This document shows positions 1-8,950 of a DNA stretch of 64,000 nt, piece after piece. Below the pieces are notes generated by a model. The model worked only from the letters and a program-made list of their open reading frames with translations, did no database searches and had not been told where the DNA came from. Each line of letters starts with the position of its first letter. Positions within the stretch are counted from its first letter, which is position 1. The translations under genes and the position numbers were made by a program. The DNA lies in NCBI GenBank assembly GCA_024867545.1, contig JANFNE010000034.1:1-64000 (forward strand). The letters are read 5' to 3'. The stretch is from Phytopythium helicoides (taxonomy: Eukaryota; Oomycota; Peronosporomycetes; Pythiales; Pythiaceae).

Positions 1-409
1 GGTTTGAGGAGAAGAAGCGAGGGAAGACGTCGAGATGGTGAGTGTCGATGGAGAGCGTCGATGGAGACCGTGAAGATCCCTTCCAGGAAGTGCGAGAAGC
101 CTTTTCAGCTCACCCAGGAGCGGGAACAGCGCAGACAATCCAGATACAAACGCATATTCCGCTGGACACGTTCGCACTATTCTATGGCGATCGTGACCGC
201 GGAGAGGAAGCCACGCAGTGGCTGAAGATGTTTGTCTACGCTATGAAAGGGTCGAAGCGGCCGCAAGATCGGTGGGTCAACACGTTCGAGTCGCGGATGC
301 AAAAAGAAACTCTTCACAGGTTCAGCAAGCTATCGCACAAGACAAAGAGAAAGTGGACGTTGCTGTGCGAGGCATTCCTCGAAAACTACTGCAAAAACGC
401 AAACCAAAC
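1..409 (+). pseudogene. Gypsy-type gag fragment, truncated by satellite
   Basis: The frame running from about 42 encodes residues typical of oomycete Gypsy Gag: a IPLDTFALFYGDRD segment, then WLKMFVYAM, WVNTFESRM and a basic K(T)KRKW stretch followed by LLCEAFLENYC, the usual capsid-like helical pattern. It is open to the window edge and ends abruptly at about 410, where the 125-bp satellite begins; the reading frame continues into satellite sequence to 569 with no meaning. No zinc knuckle or pol follows. I read it as a 3'-truncated remnant, not a gene. Family assignment rests on pattern recognition only. Confidence 0.55.
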
Positions 410-563
410 TCCGCCAATCTCGTTTCTACTGCTCCATATCGCCGCGCGCGCTCCGTCCGCGCGCGACAGTCGTATTGGCAGGTCCATTCGGGACCAGTAC
501 TACCATGTCACGTTGGACTCGTCACTCCTCGAGGTCCGCCAATCTCGTTTCTACTGCTCCATA
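410..563. repeat. 125-bp satellite, type A, left outlier (about 1.2 units)
   Basis: Starts CCGCCAATCTCGTTTCTACT and proceeds through one full unit to CTCCATA, where it is interrupted by the element at 564-6674. The same unit phase resumes at 6675, so this is the left end of one array. Confidence 0.9.
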
Positions 564-667
564 CCGTAAAGTTGCCGACAGCGGCCGACGCCGGCCGACA
601 CACATGTGATTGGTTAAAAATATTGAATTGTTTTATAAAAGGGTTACGAGTTTGACGAAATGACGGG

Positions 668-735
668 TACAAACTTGGCACAGCTGACTGGAGACGCCTA
701 ATGCAGCCAGCTCGTTGTCGGTTCAAATCCCTCCG
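668..735 (+). other. Pol III A-box/B-box-like segment (tRNA-derived SINE-like?)
   Basis: A-box-like TTGGCACAGCTGACTGG near 674-690 and B-box-like GGTTCAAATCC near 719-729 have tRNA-like spacing. The acceptor and T stems do not pair well, so it is not a functional tRNA; a decayed tRNA-derived head is possible. Confidence 0.25.
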
Positions 736-963
736 CACGCGAATGACGGCGTTGCAGTGTTGACTATGGTGATGCAAAGCAGGTCGCCCCCATTATAGTG
801 GGTTATCCCACTTACTGACTGCAGCGCACTAATTCACATCGAGACACAATTTTTAGAATTATTTACTAAAATAACCCAAACAATTAAAGTAATTATATAA
901 TTTTACATACTATTTACCAAAAAATACAGAAAAAGTTGCCTCCATGGATGTGCCGACGAGTCA

Positions 964-1229
964 AAATAACTCGACGTTGATTCACATTTACTCAACGTTG
1001 ATTCACATTTATTCGACGTTGATTCACATTTACTCGACGTTGATTCACATTTACTCGACGTTGATTCACATTTACTCGACGGATTCACAATTACTCGACG
1101 TGGATTCATAATAACTCGACGCTGATTCAAAATTACTCGACGTAGATTCAATATTACTCGACGCTGATTCAAAATTACTCGACGTAGATTCAATATTACT
1201 CGACGCTGATTCACAATTACTCGACTATT
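964..1229 (-). repeat. Left array of 21-bp repeats (about 12 units)
   Basis: Units read ACTCGACGNTGATTCANANTT on the plus strand, mostly 21 bp (one of 19). Unit subtypes alternate (GTTGATTCACATTT, GCTGATTCAAAATT, GTAGATTCAATATT). The array lies 3' of the HTH-Ulp1 gene and is in inverted orientation relative to the array at 3757-4177. Confidence 0.9.
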
Positions 1230-1356
1230 GCTCACTGTTAGTCGATGGATCATAGGCAGTTGTCGTTGAGTGATGAACGTTTTGACACTCGTTGCTAATG
1301 TTTTGAGCAAACGCATATGTAGAAACCGTTATGCTAAGCAGGATGGGTCCACCTGC

Positions 1357-3558
1357 TCATGGTTGGTAGCCTTTGTTTGTCTTGGGACGGGCAGGAATCT
1401 TGGTAGTCTTCGATATCTTGGCAGCCTTTGTTGCCGTAGTTGAGTTTGATGCGACGCCAGCCTTGATAGGTAGCTTCTTGTTCGCATTCTTGGGCTTCAT
1501 GTCTTCAAGCCTCTTTTTGATAGAGCGAAGCATCTTGGCTCGACGAGTCGCAGTTTGTTCTGGTCCAAGCCCAGTCTTGAAGAGCTCTTGTTGATCTGCT
1601 AGAGTCTTCGGCTGGTGCTCATTGATGAAACCCACGATCGTGTTTAACGAACACAAAAGTCGAACTCCACAGTCGTAGCCGTTCTTCAGGAGAGGAAGCG
1701 AGTGAAATGTGTGGTCTTGAAACTTGATTGTTGCTTTCTTCGTTTGAAACGACAGGTGGAGAGCAGTGACAAACCACTTCATAACTCGGCAGATGTACAC
1801 CGAATCGTGGATCTTCTTCGCACAGTCAACGTGGTAAATGACCGCATTCTCCTCAAGAAGTGTCTCCAAAACAACCAGACTCCAGTGGTTGAAGCCGTAA
1901 ATGGGCAAAAGAACGAAGCGGAAGGCTCTCCAATTGACTTGGCTGACTGCGTCCACAGCTCCTTTCATGTCTTTCGCATGATACGAGCTGTCAATATGAA
2001 GAAAGATTGTGCTGTCGAGGGTGAAAACGAGCTCGCAGTGTGGGGTCTTCTGAACAACATGGTTTATAATAGTGTTCGTGAGTCGCTTGCCGGGTTCTAG
2101 AGACTTGAGATCACTTTCCTTCAGCTCCTCTGCAAACACTGCCGCTGGAGACCGCATGACCAAAAGCACAGGATCGGCCCTAGCTGTTTGAACACGCTTG
2201 GATTGGCGAGGTTTGGTGGTTGTCTTGCTCTTCTTTTGAGGTTTCGTGGCTATTTTACTCTTCTTCTGGGGCGTCGTAGATAACTTTCTCTTCTTCTGAG
2301 CGATTTTTCCACCTCTGATGTTGCCTTCGACGTCTTCTTCATCATCCAAATCTTCTTCATCGTCATCGAAGTCTTCTTCGTCGTCATCGAAATCTTCTTC
2401 ATCATCATCGTAGTCTTCATCATCATCGTCTGTCACTGCCTCCTTTCGGCTCAGCCAATGTCGATTGGGATCGTCGTCGTCGTCTTCTTCCTCATCATCG
2501 TCACTGCTTGTAGCAACGCCTTCGTCAACCTCGCTGAGAGCTTGATCCTCCCAGCTATCATCAAGTGCCAATAGCCCCTCGCGACTTGATGTCCGGGGAT
2601 TCACAATAATTGCTGGCTCGTGCTGTGGCTTCTGACGTCTGACTGCCGTAGAGGATTTGGAATGGCTAGTCGCTTGACTTTTGCTGCCGCTAGCCGCAGA
2701 AGCAGACGCTGATCCCGATCCTTCTGTCGCTGTCTTGGTTTATGTCGATGCTGTACCGATCAGTGTCGACGAGGACGATGTTGAGGAAGACGATGACGGA
2801 AAAGAAACTGCTTCTGGCGCGGCTGCCGACGTCGAAGTAGACGTTGAAGTCGTAGATGCGTCCTGAGGTGGGTTGGCCGGAGAAGTGGTCTCTGATTGAC
2901 CCGCGGTAGCTGACGCAGAGGCGGTGCTTGACAATAGAGCTTCTTCTTGGACTCCTGTATCACTTGTGGCCGGGCTGTCATTGTCATCCGCAGGCTGGGT
3001 CGTGGCATCTTGGTCGACGCGACTGGACTCGGACGTTGATGTTGCGATCTTGTGCCTCTTAATCAGGCGTCGAACCCGTGTACGCTGCGTATGCGGATTG
3101 AGAATTGCGAAGTCGTCGTACCGCTTGCAGTGCTCTAGAAGCGAAGCTGGAGTCACAGTGTCGCCATCATTAGCGCACTGATCAGCAAACTTGATTGCCT
3201 CCCACTCATAGTCATCCATCTTGTGCTTGCGGCCTGCACCCTTGGCCCTCTTTCGTCCGGAGATCGCTGGCGGCTCGTTGATTGCGCTGAGACCCTTATC
3301 GGAGTACTGCTTGCGCCATCCCGATAGGGTCCCCCTTGGAACATTCAGCTCTTCGGCCGCAGTCGTCAGACTCCAGCCGTTTTCCTTCCACGCTGCCAAC
3401 TTGGCAAGCTTCTCTTCGATCTTGAAAACCTTCAAGCGACGTTTCTGGAGCAAAGCCATGTCGCTGCTGGATAGCTGAACAGTGCCACTAGGCACACTGC
3501 CCTGGCTGGTCGCATCGCGGGTAGGACTAGAGCATTGACGCTCCGTAGATTGCTCCAT
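1357..3558 (-). pseudogene. HTH - acidic linker - Ulp1-like cysteine protease, split by one in-frame stop
   Basis: Two open stretches (3558 to 2740 and 2739 to 1357) are in the same frame and separated only by a TAA at 2742-2740. Ser/Thr/Ala-rich sequence continues on both sides of the stop, so I call one gene of about 733 codons. Order: basic helix-turn-helix region (about residues 45-85, KLAAWKENGWSLTTAAEEL then RGTLSGWRKQY), a second basic helix RRLIKRHKIA, S/T/A linker, Asp/Glu-rich tract, Lys-rich tract, then a C48 (Ulp1/SENP) protease. Catalytic residues are visible: His in NHW (1885-1887), Asp in HVD (1825-1827), Cys in GYDCG (1669-1671). The position six residues before Cys, normally the oxyanion Gln, is Leu. 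The family removes SUMO-like modifiers; DNA binding by the HTH is inferred. It lies between two inverted 21-bp arrays. It may be dead, read through, or a base-call error. Confidence 0.72.
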
Positions 3559-3756
3559 TTCGAGATGGTTTCTTGTTGCTTCGTTCTGAGGCTGGGAGGG
3601 GGGAGGTTGGGGTTCTTTTCAAAAGTGAGAGGCTCTCATGGACTGAACTGAATTTATCATAGATCTGTGAATAAAATACGTACTGTCTGCCATAGTTGCG
3701 AATGGTGGGTGAATGCAAGTAGACAGCGTAATTGCCGTGCTGTTATGAAACCCTTT

Positions 3757-4177
3757 CGAGTAATATTGAATCATCGTCGACTAATTTTGAAAATGTGTCG
3801 GGTAATTGTGACTTCACGTCGTGTAATTTTGAATTGGCGTCGAGTAATTTTGAATCCGGCGAGTTATTGTGACCCGAAGTCGAGTAATTTTGAATCAGCG
3901 TCGGGTTATTATGAATCAGCGTCGAGTTATTGTGACTCTAAGTCGAGTTATTATGAATCAGCGTCGAGTTATTATGAATCAGCGTCGAGTTATTATGAAT
4001 CATTGTCGAGTAATTTTGAATCATTGTCGGGTTATTATGAATCATTGTCGAGTTATTATGAATCAGCGTCGAGTAATTTTGAATCATTGTCGGGTAAATG
4101 TGAATCAGCGTCGGGTTAATGTGAATCAACGTCGAGTTAATGTGAATCAACATCGAGTAATTGTGAATCAGTGTCGA
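3757..4177 (+). repeat. Right array of 21-bp repeats (about 20 units)
   Basis: Units read GTCGAGTNATTNTGAATCAGC on the plus strand, the reverse complement of the left array. The leftmost units (3757-3880) are degenerate, the inner ones (3880-4170) more regular. It lies between the start of HTH-Ulp1 (3558) and the end of the recombinase gene (4237), so it covers the probable promoter of HTH-Ulp1. The open frames across it are by-products of the repeat. Confidence 0.9.
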
Positions 4178-4236
4178 GCACTTGGAAATATACTCTCGTT
4201 TGATTACATTACTGCCTCTTCAAACCTATCAAATCA

Positions 4237-6299
4237 TCAGAAGACGTTGGTTGTGCTCTCGGGAGCTGGATCAACGATCAGACCGAGAGAGATTCGAGCT
4301 CGGTAGGCCTTGATCAGTTGGTCAAATACTCCTAGCTTTTTGAGCTCAACAAGTTTTTTCTTCAATCCGGATCCAAATTTTCGTTTGCTTCCGTGGAGCC
4401 GCATGAATTCCATCATGTTCTTCTCCGCTTCATCGCCGAGTTGAAGCACCACAGACGTGTAATCACGTGCTTGAGGATCTAGGCGAAACCCATTAGGGAG
4501 AAACAACTTCAAGAACGCAACTATTTGCTTCGATGCAGACTTGTATTGCCGACTTGGACACTCGTCCCAAAGCCGAGGTACCTTTGTGTACCATTCAAAC
4601 CAAATGGCAGAAGCTGACATCGCTGCCGCGCGGCCTGCTTTGACAGCAGTAGAAGAAGCAGAATCTTGTTGTCTTGGTGGCTGCTCAGCTTGTGGGATAT
4701 GCTGAGGGCTTTGCACACCCGTCGCCTCATAACGCGCTAGTCGTTTTTCAAGTGCTTTCACACGATCAGAAAGCTCTCTGTTGTGGGTCAGTAACTCGCT
4801 GACAAGAATGTTCTGCTGATTGATCATTCGCTCTTCCTTCGTAAATAACACTTCTGATGGTTCTGTTTCGACATCGACTTTGAGGATGTGCTGCTGAATA
4901 TGATGGCTCCATCCAAGTAGGTCACTCATGCCGATATTGAGTGCAAAGCAGCATGCTCTCATTCGGGTAGCGTATTGTGTAGTTGGATATCGATTGTTGA
5001 TTTCCGGGAAATGCTGCACAAGCGATGTAGTAAGAACCTCCACAGTTCGTGCGTCAAGGTTGAGCGCGACGTCAGACAAGCCAACACAAGATACGAAGAG
5101 TTGGTGACCAAGCTCTCTAATCTTTGCGCGGTTCACAGAGTCAAATATTCCCAGTGTTGGGATGCATGGTCTATCGTTTGCCTGCCAACCGCTCAAAACT
5201 TTTGCAACCTTTTGGTCTTCTGTTGTGGTGTTGAACACATATGCAAACGCCTTGTTTGTTGCAGTCATATTCCAAGACCCACGGTCAAAAATCCATTGTG
5301 CACTCAAACTGGAATCACTGTTTGCATGCTGAGCTCCACCGCGACGAAAAGAATGCGACGACAGGTCTGTCGTAATCCCGGCGCGAGCTTGGATTGCTGA
5401 AACTGCTTTTACAACTCGGTTAACATAAGCGTGAATCTTAACCCGGGTTGAGACTGTCCAGAACGGCCTCCACGCGTTTTAGCTTTGTTGTTGCTCTCAC
5501 CAATCGATGTCTCATAGTTGCACATATTGAGAGCTTCAGCCAATGCCAACCCGCTAGAAATTTCAAGGTTTTCATCATTTACATCGTCACATAACTGCGG
5601 ATGGTCGAGAAGCAATAATGTGGGATATGTCTGCATCGCAATAGCAACAGCAACAGCATGGACTGGGCATGTAACATAACTTTCGTGATCTGGAAACAAT
5701 GATATACCTTGTTCTTCTGACGTCTTGGGACGAACAAAACGCAGAAAGAGCACATTGTTTGCTGCGACCGTGAGACCAGACTTCCGAACAAAGGTCAAAT
5801 CAGAGGCCCTGCCAAACGAATACCACATCAAAACCAACAGCGCAGCATCTTGATAATCCTTGGCACTCGTGGCAGCAAAGTACAGTCCTTCAACAAGAAT
5901 TCGAAGGTCGTCTTTTGTGCATCCGGGTGCCTTGTTGACAGTGGTGCCCATTTGTTTGACGCAATAGCGATCAAGTTTCTTCCCCATGGTAAGCAACTGT
6001 TTCTCGATGATGGGACGATGTTGAGGGAAGTCGTCCAGCAACCAATTTTTAACGTGCCGATAGTAGCTCATGACCGTGTTGCGTGCCAGATGGATTCCTC
6101 CCCGCCCGTTTGCAAACGCCAAGTACATAGCCCACCTGTCCATCAGCTTGACAAACGCTTTCCCTGTCGCGTCCCCCGCAAGCGTAGCGCGTATAAAAGC
6201 CATCTCCACGTTTTCCGCAGCGACGAAGCGCTGAAAGCGCCGTATAGCTGTCTCTCGAGCTTGTAGAGTGTTCTGGGGCGTCAAATCGTCCAGACTCAT
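4237..6299 (-). pseudogene. Crypton-type tyrosine recombinase with C-terminal GCR1-like region, frameshifted
   Basis: The N-terminal part (6299 to about 5450) has a SAM-like core-binding region and the first catalytic Arg in SFGRASDLTF. The second part (from about 5440 to 4237) supplies HSFRRGG (His-x-x-Arg), RGSWNM and the likely Tyr in FAYVFN, then VLSGW, a coiled-coil region and a WFEWY/W-rich C-terminal region resembling the GCR1_C DNA-binding domain of Crypton proteins. The two parts are in different frames; conserved sequence is continuous across a single-base slip between about 5460 and 5435, with no plausible intron. Together they would be about 690 residues, normal for Cryptons. The R-HxxR-Y set is divided by the break. 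Known role of the family: excision and integration of the element by strand exchange without DDE chemistry. It may be inactive, or the slip may be an assembly error. Confidence 0.75.
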
Positions 6300-6674
6300 T
6301 GCCTCGGTAGATTCTCAAGTGCGTTTTACTTGGTCTTTTGGGAAATGAACTGGCAGCTGGAAGCCCACAGAACACAATACAAAAGCAAAGTGAATTGTCG
6401 GCAGAGCGAGAAACATGCTGGGTAAAACTGATTTATTTGATTTCACTATGGTTTACGCACATATTTCAAGCTTCCAGCCGACATTGTGCGTCGGCAAAGC
6501 GTCGGCTGCCTGTAACCCTAACCGTTTTAAGTTTTACTAGCTAAAATAGCGTTGGAGCGTCGCCGTGATTGAATCTGATTTGCTGTAAATCTGTATCCAC
6601 CGTTTGATTGGCTTGCAGTGTGTATACAGAAAACGAGTCATTACGGTGGTGTGTCGGCTATTTCATCATATTCA

Positions 6675-7124
6675 TCCATATCGCCGCGCGCGCTCCGTCC
6701 GCGCGCGCCAGTCGTATTGGCAGGTCCATTCGGGACCAGTACTACCATGTCACGTTGGACTCGTCACTCCTCGAGGTCCGCCAATCTCGTTTCTACTGCT
6801 CCATATCGCCGCGCGCGCTCCGTCCGCGCGCGCCAGTCGTATTGGCAGGTCCATTCGGGACCAGTACTACCATGTCACGTTGGACTCGTCACTCCTCGAG
6901 GTCCGCCAATCTCGTTTCTACTGCTCCATATCGCCGCGCGCGCTCCGTCCGCGCGCGCCAGTCGTATTGGCAGGTCCATTCGGGACCAGTACTACCATGT
7001 CACGTTGGACTCGTCACTCCTCGAGGTCCGCCAATCTCGTTTCTACTGCTCCATATCGCCGCGCGCGCTCCGTCCGCGCGCGCCAGTCGTATTGGCAGGT
7101 CCATTCGGGACCAGTACTACCATG
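6675..7124. repeat. 125-bp satellite, type A (about 3.6 units)
   Basis: Same unit as at 410-563 (GTCGTATTGG at 6711, 6836, 6961, 7086, exactly 125 bp apart). Ends at CCATG (7120-7124), where the Gypsy element has inserted; the array continues at 14660. Confidence 0.95.
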
Positions 7125-7736
7125 TGTAATGGGCCCCATGTCCATTACATGACACAATCTGGTCACAGATTGGTGTCTGTGACAGCAGACTGGTGTCTGT
7201 GGCAGCAGACTGGTGTGAGACACACTCACGGGAGCAATCAATGATTGCGACCGCACCGAATGTTCTCGAAGCATTCTCGAGTGCTCTCTGCACACGTGTC
7301 TCTGTGCATGAAGATGGTTCCTGCTGGATTTCTCTCTAGTGACGAAGCCGACGTGTCATTGTGGGTACATGTTCGCGGTTTCAACCAATCACAACGTGCC
7401 ACGTGGCGAGAGAGAGGTTCTTTGTTGAAGAACCCGAAGCTCAAGTTCAAGTTCAAGTTGGAGAACATTCTCCTGGTCCAAGCTTCAAGTTCAACCTGAT
7501 TCAACCCAAGGTTTTATATTGCATTTGTAGGTTGATTGCATTTAACCCCATAGGACCCTAGTGGTTTTATGCTCGTAGGATTCAGGAACCATAAGCTTTT
7601 CAATTCAGTTGCAAATTTGCCGCCTTCATCTCAAGTCTCCTTCCTCTTCCCTCCAAGTCGGGAGAGGCCAAGTCTTCCTCAAGCGCAAGCGTGTGTGCCG
7701 TGTTTTGGGGACTGTCGTGGACAGCGCCCCATTACA
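7125..7736 (+). repeat. Gypsy 5' LTR
   Basis: TG...CA ends, 612 bp, near-identical to 14048-14659. A TTTATATT box near 7513-7520 could be the promoter TATA. Short direct repeats of a CAGACTGGTGTCTGTG type lie in the first 100 bp, a possible enhancer-like block. Confidence 0.93.
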
Positions 7737-7756
7737 CCTGGTAGCACTTCGAGAGG
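7737..7756 (+). promoter_or_regulatory. Candidate primer-binding site
   Basis: TGGTAGCACTTCGAGAGG starts two bases after the LTR, the expected place and TGG start for a tRNA primer-binding site. The tRNA was not identified. Confidence 0.5.
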
Positions 7757-7906
7757 TCCTTCCTACGACCTTCCTAGAAGGGATTGCCGAAGTTGCGCTG
7801 AGCACTTCGTGAACCCTGCTCTAGAAGAGGATTGACAAAGAGGCTTTCGCCCTTTGTGCACTTCCTTTCAAGACTCTCCCTGTCTATTTCGCAGACAGCA
7901 GAAGGG

Positions 7907-8950
7907 ATGGAGACTCCGACGAGTGTGCTGCACGAAGACCAAGTGACGCTGACGAATGAGCAGTTTCCTCATTTGTCCGGTCATGAGTGGGCAGCCCTCG
8001 AGCGGATGAGCGCAGTCATCGGTGAGGCAGCTGTGATCACACTGTTGAGATCAGCCTCTCCGGATGAGCAGCGAAGCGCGGCAGTGAGCTTCATGCACCA
8101 TGAGGTCATGGACTCTCGTCGACAGCCCGCAACTCCTGTCTCGACGATGAGAGTAACGCCTCTGAAGCTCGACATCTCCCCGTATCGCGGCGGAGAGAAC
8201 GAACCTCTGGCGAGATGGTTCGTTGAGTTGGATGCAGCAGTGACTGCAAGACAGCTCCGGGACCCGACGCAGCAAGTGTTGTTCGCAATGTCCAACCTTG
8301 CGGGTCGAGCGAAGAGTTGGGCATATGGGAAGCGTTTGGCGGAGCCAACATGCTTCTACAACCTCGACGACTTCAAGCAAGAGTTGAAGCGCGCGTTCGA
8401 GCCTCCGCAGAGCGAGTTCCGTGCTCGTGCCGAGTTTCTCAAGCTTCGACAAGGACGCCAAGACCTCCACTCGTATGCACAACGCGCACGATATCTCGTG
8501 TCGTGCATAGTGGATCAGCCGATCGACATGGCAACACAAGTTGTCACATTCATGGCCGGTCTGGACGATGGACCAATCCGGAACCAACTGTTCCGCGAGT
8601 ACCCGACGACGCTGGATCAAGCCATCGAGAGAGCGATGCAAGAAGAATTCAGCATCAAGCAAGCCAAGTTCGGTGGACCAGTTCCACGTCAAGTCCGCGT
8701 GACGTCGCCGGCTAACAATGGACCAGAGCCGATGGATCTGTCGTATGTCCAACATACCGACAACAAGCGTCCTCGCAACGATGGGAAATGTTTCCGTTGC
8801 GGGAAGCCGGGTCATATTGCTCGAAACTGCAAGGTGTCCTTGCCGAATCGGCAAGAGACACAAGGATCGCGTTCGAACCAGAACAGCAACCGAAATTTCG
8901 GCCGCCGGTTCGACCGTTCCCAAGGGTCAAAAAACGGGAACGACCAGTAG
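7907..8950 (+). CDS. gag: Gypsy Gag
   Basis: 347 residues from the ATG at 7907; an upstream in-frame ATG at 7832 would add 25 residues, but 7907 is the first that gives a normal Gag start. The middle part has the retrotransposon Gag signature (WFVELDAAV, AKSWAYGKR, DFKQELKRAF, RLRQ-type helix then YAQRARYLV). A single CCHC zinc knuckle, CFRCGKPGHIARNC, lies near the C-terminus, followed by an Asn/Arg-rich tail. It should form the virus-like particle and package element RNA. It overlaps pol by 163 nt, and a slippery heptamer 13 nt before its stop leads into pol. Confidence 0.93.
   Translation: METPTSVLHEDQVTLTNEQFPHLSGHEWAALERMSAVIGEAAVITLLRSASPDEQRSAAVSFMHHEVMDSRRQPATPVSTMRVTPLKLDISPYRGGENEPLARWFVELDAAVTARQLRDPTQQVLFAMSNLAGRAKSWAYGKRLAEPTCFYNLDDFKQELKRAFEPPQSEFRARAEFLKLRQGRQDLHSYAQRARYLVSCIVDQPIDMATQVVTFMAGLDDGPIRNQLFREYPTTLDQAIERAMQEEFSIKQAKFGGPVPRQVRVTSPANNGPEPMDLSYVQHTDNKRPRNDGKCFRCGKPGHIARNCKVSLPNRQETQGSRSNQNSNRNFGRRFDRSQGSKNGNDQ
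8929..8935 (+). promoter_or_regulatory. -1 ribosomal frameshift site A AAA AAC
   Basis: In the gag frame the codons are AAA (8930-8932) and AAC (8933-8935), preceded by A at 8929: the canonical X XXY YYZ slippery heptamer. It lies inside the gag/pol overlap, 13 nt before the gag TAG, and pol is in the -1 frame. A GC-rich stretch follows (8936-8990) that could fold, but I did not test a structure. Confidence 0.85.

Larger units (their letters stand above)
564..6674 (-). mobile_element. 6.1-kb Crypton-like element carrying tyrosine recombinase and HTH-Ulp1 genes
   Basis: The satellite stops at TCCATA (558-563) and resumes, in the same phase of the 125-bp unit, at TCCATA (6675-6680); everything between is foreign to the array. 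Both genes inside are on the minus strand: a tyrosine recombinase (6299 to 4237) and an HTH-Ulp1 protein (3558 to 1357). Read on the minus strand the flanking repeat is TATGGA; from memory, Crypton insertions are flanked by short TATG-type repeats made by recombination, which fits. GTCGGC-rich ends (564-606 and 6481-6523) are imperfectly inverted. What is inferred: that all 6.1 kb moved as one unit. Alternative: a Crypton with the HTH-Ulp1 module (about 0.9-4.2 kb) as a second, nested element. Confidence 0.6.

Noticed and set aside
668..735. A tRNA gene
   Set aside because: A-box and B-box-like motifs are present, but acceptor and T stems do not pair.
903..1316. Minus-strand ORF of 137 codons with RRVIxN repeats, and similar ORFs at 3667-4306
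   Set aside because: They are translations of the 21-bp repeat arrays (21 is a multiple of 3), without a domain or plausible start.
964..4177. Possible CRISPR array
   Set aside because: The 21-bp units are contiguous with no unique spacers, in a eukaryotic context with no cas genes.
8051..8923. Antisense ORF of 290 codons over gag
   Set aside because: Lies wholly under a conserved gag domain, with no heptads or motif; a shadow.
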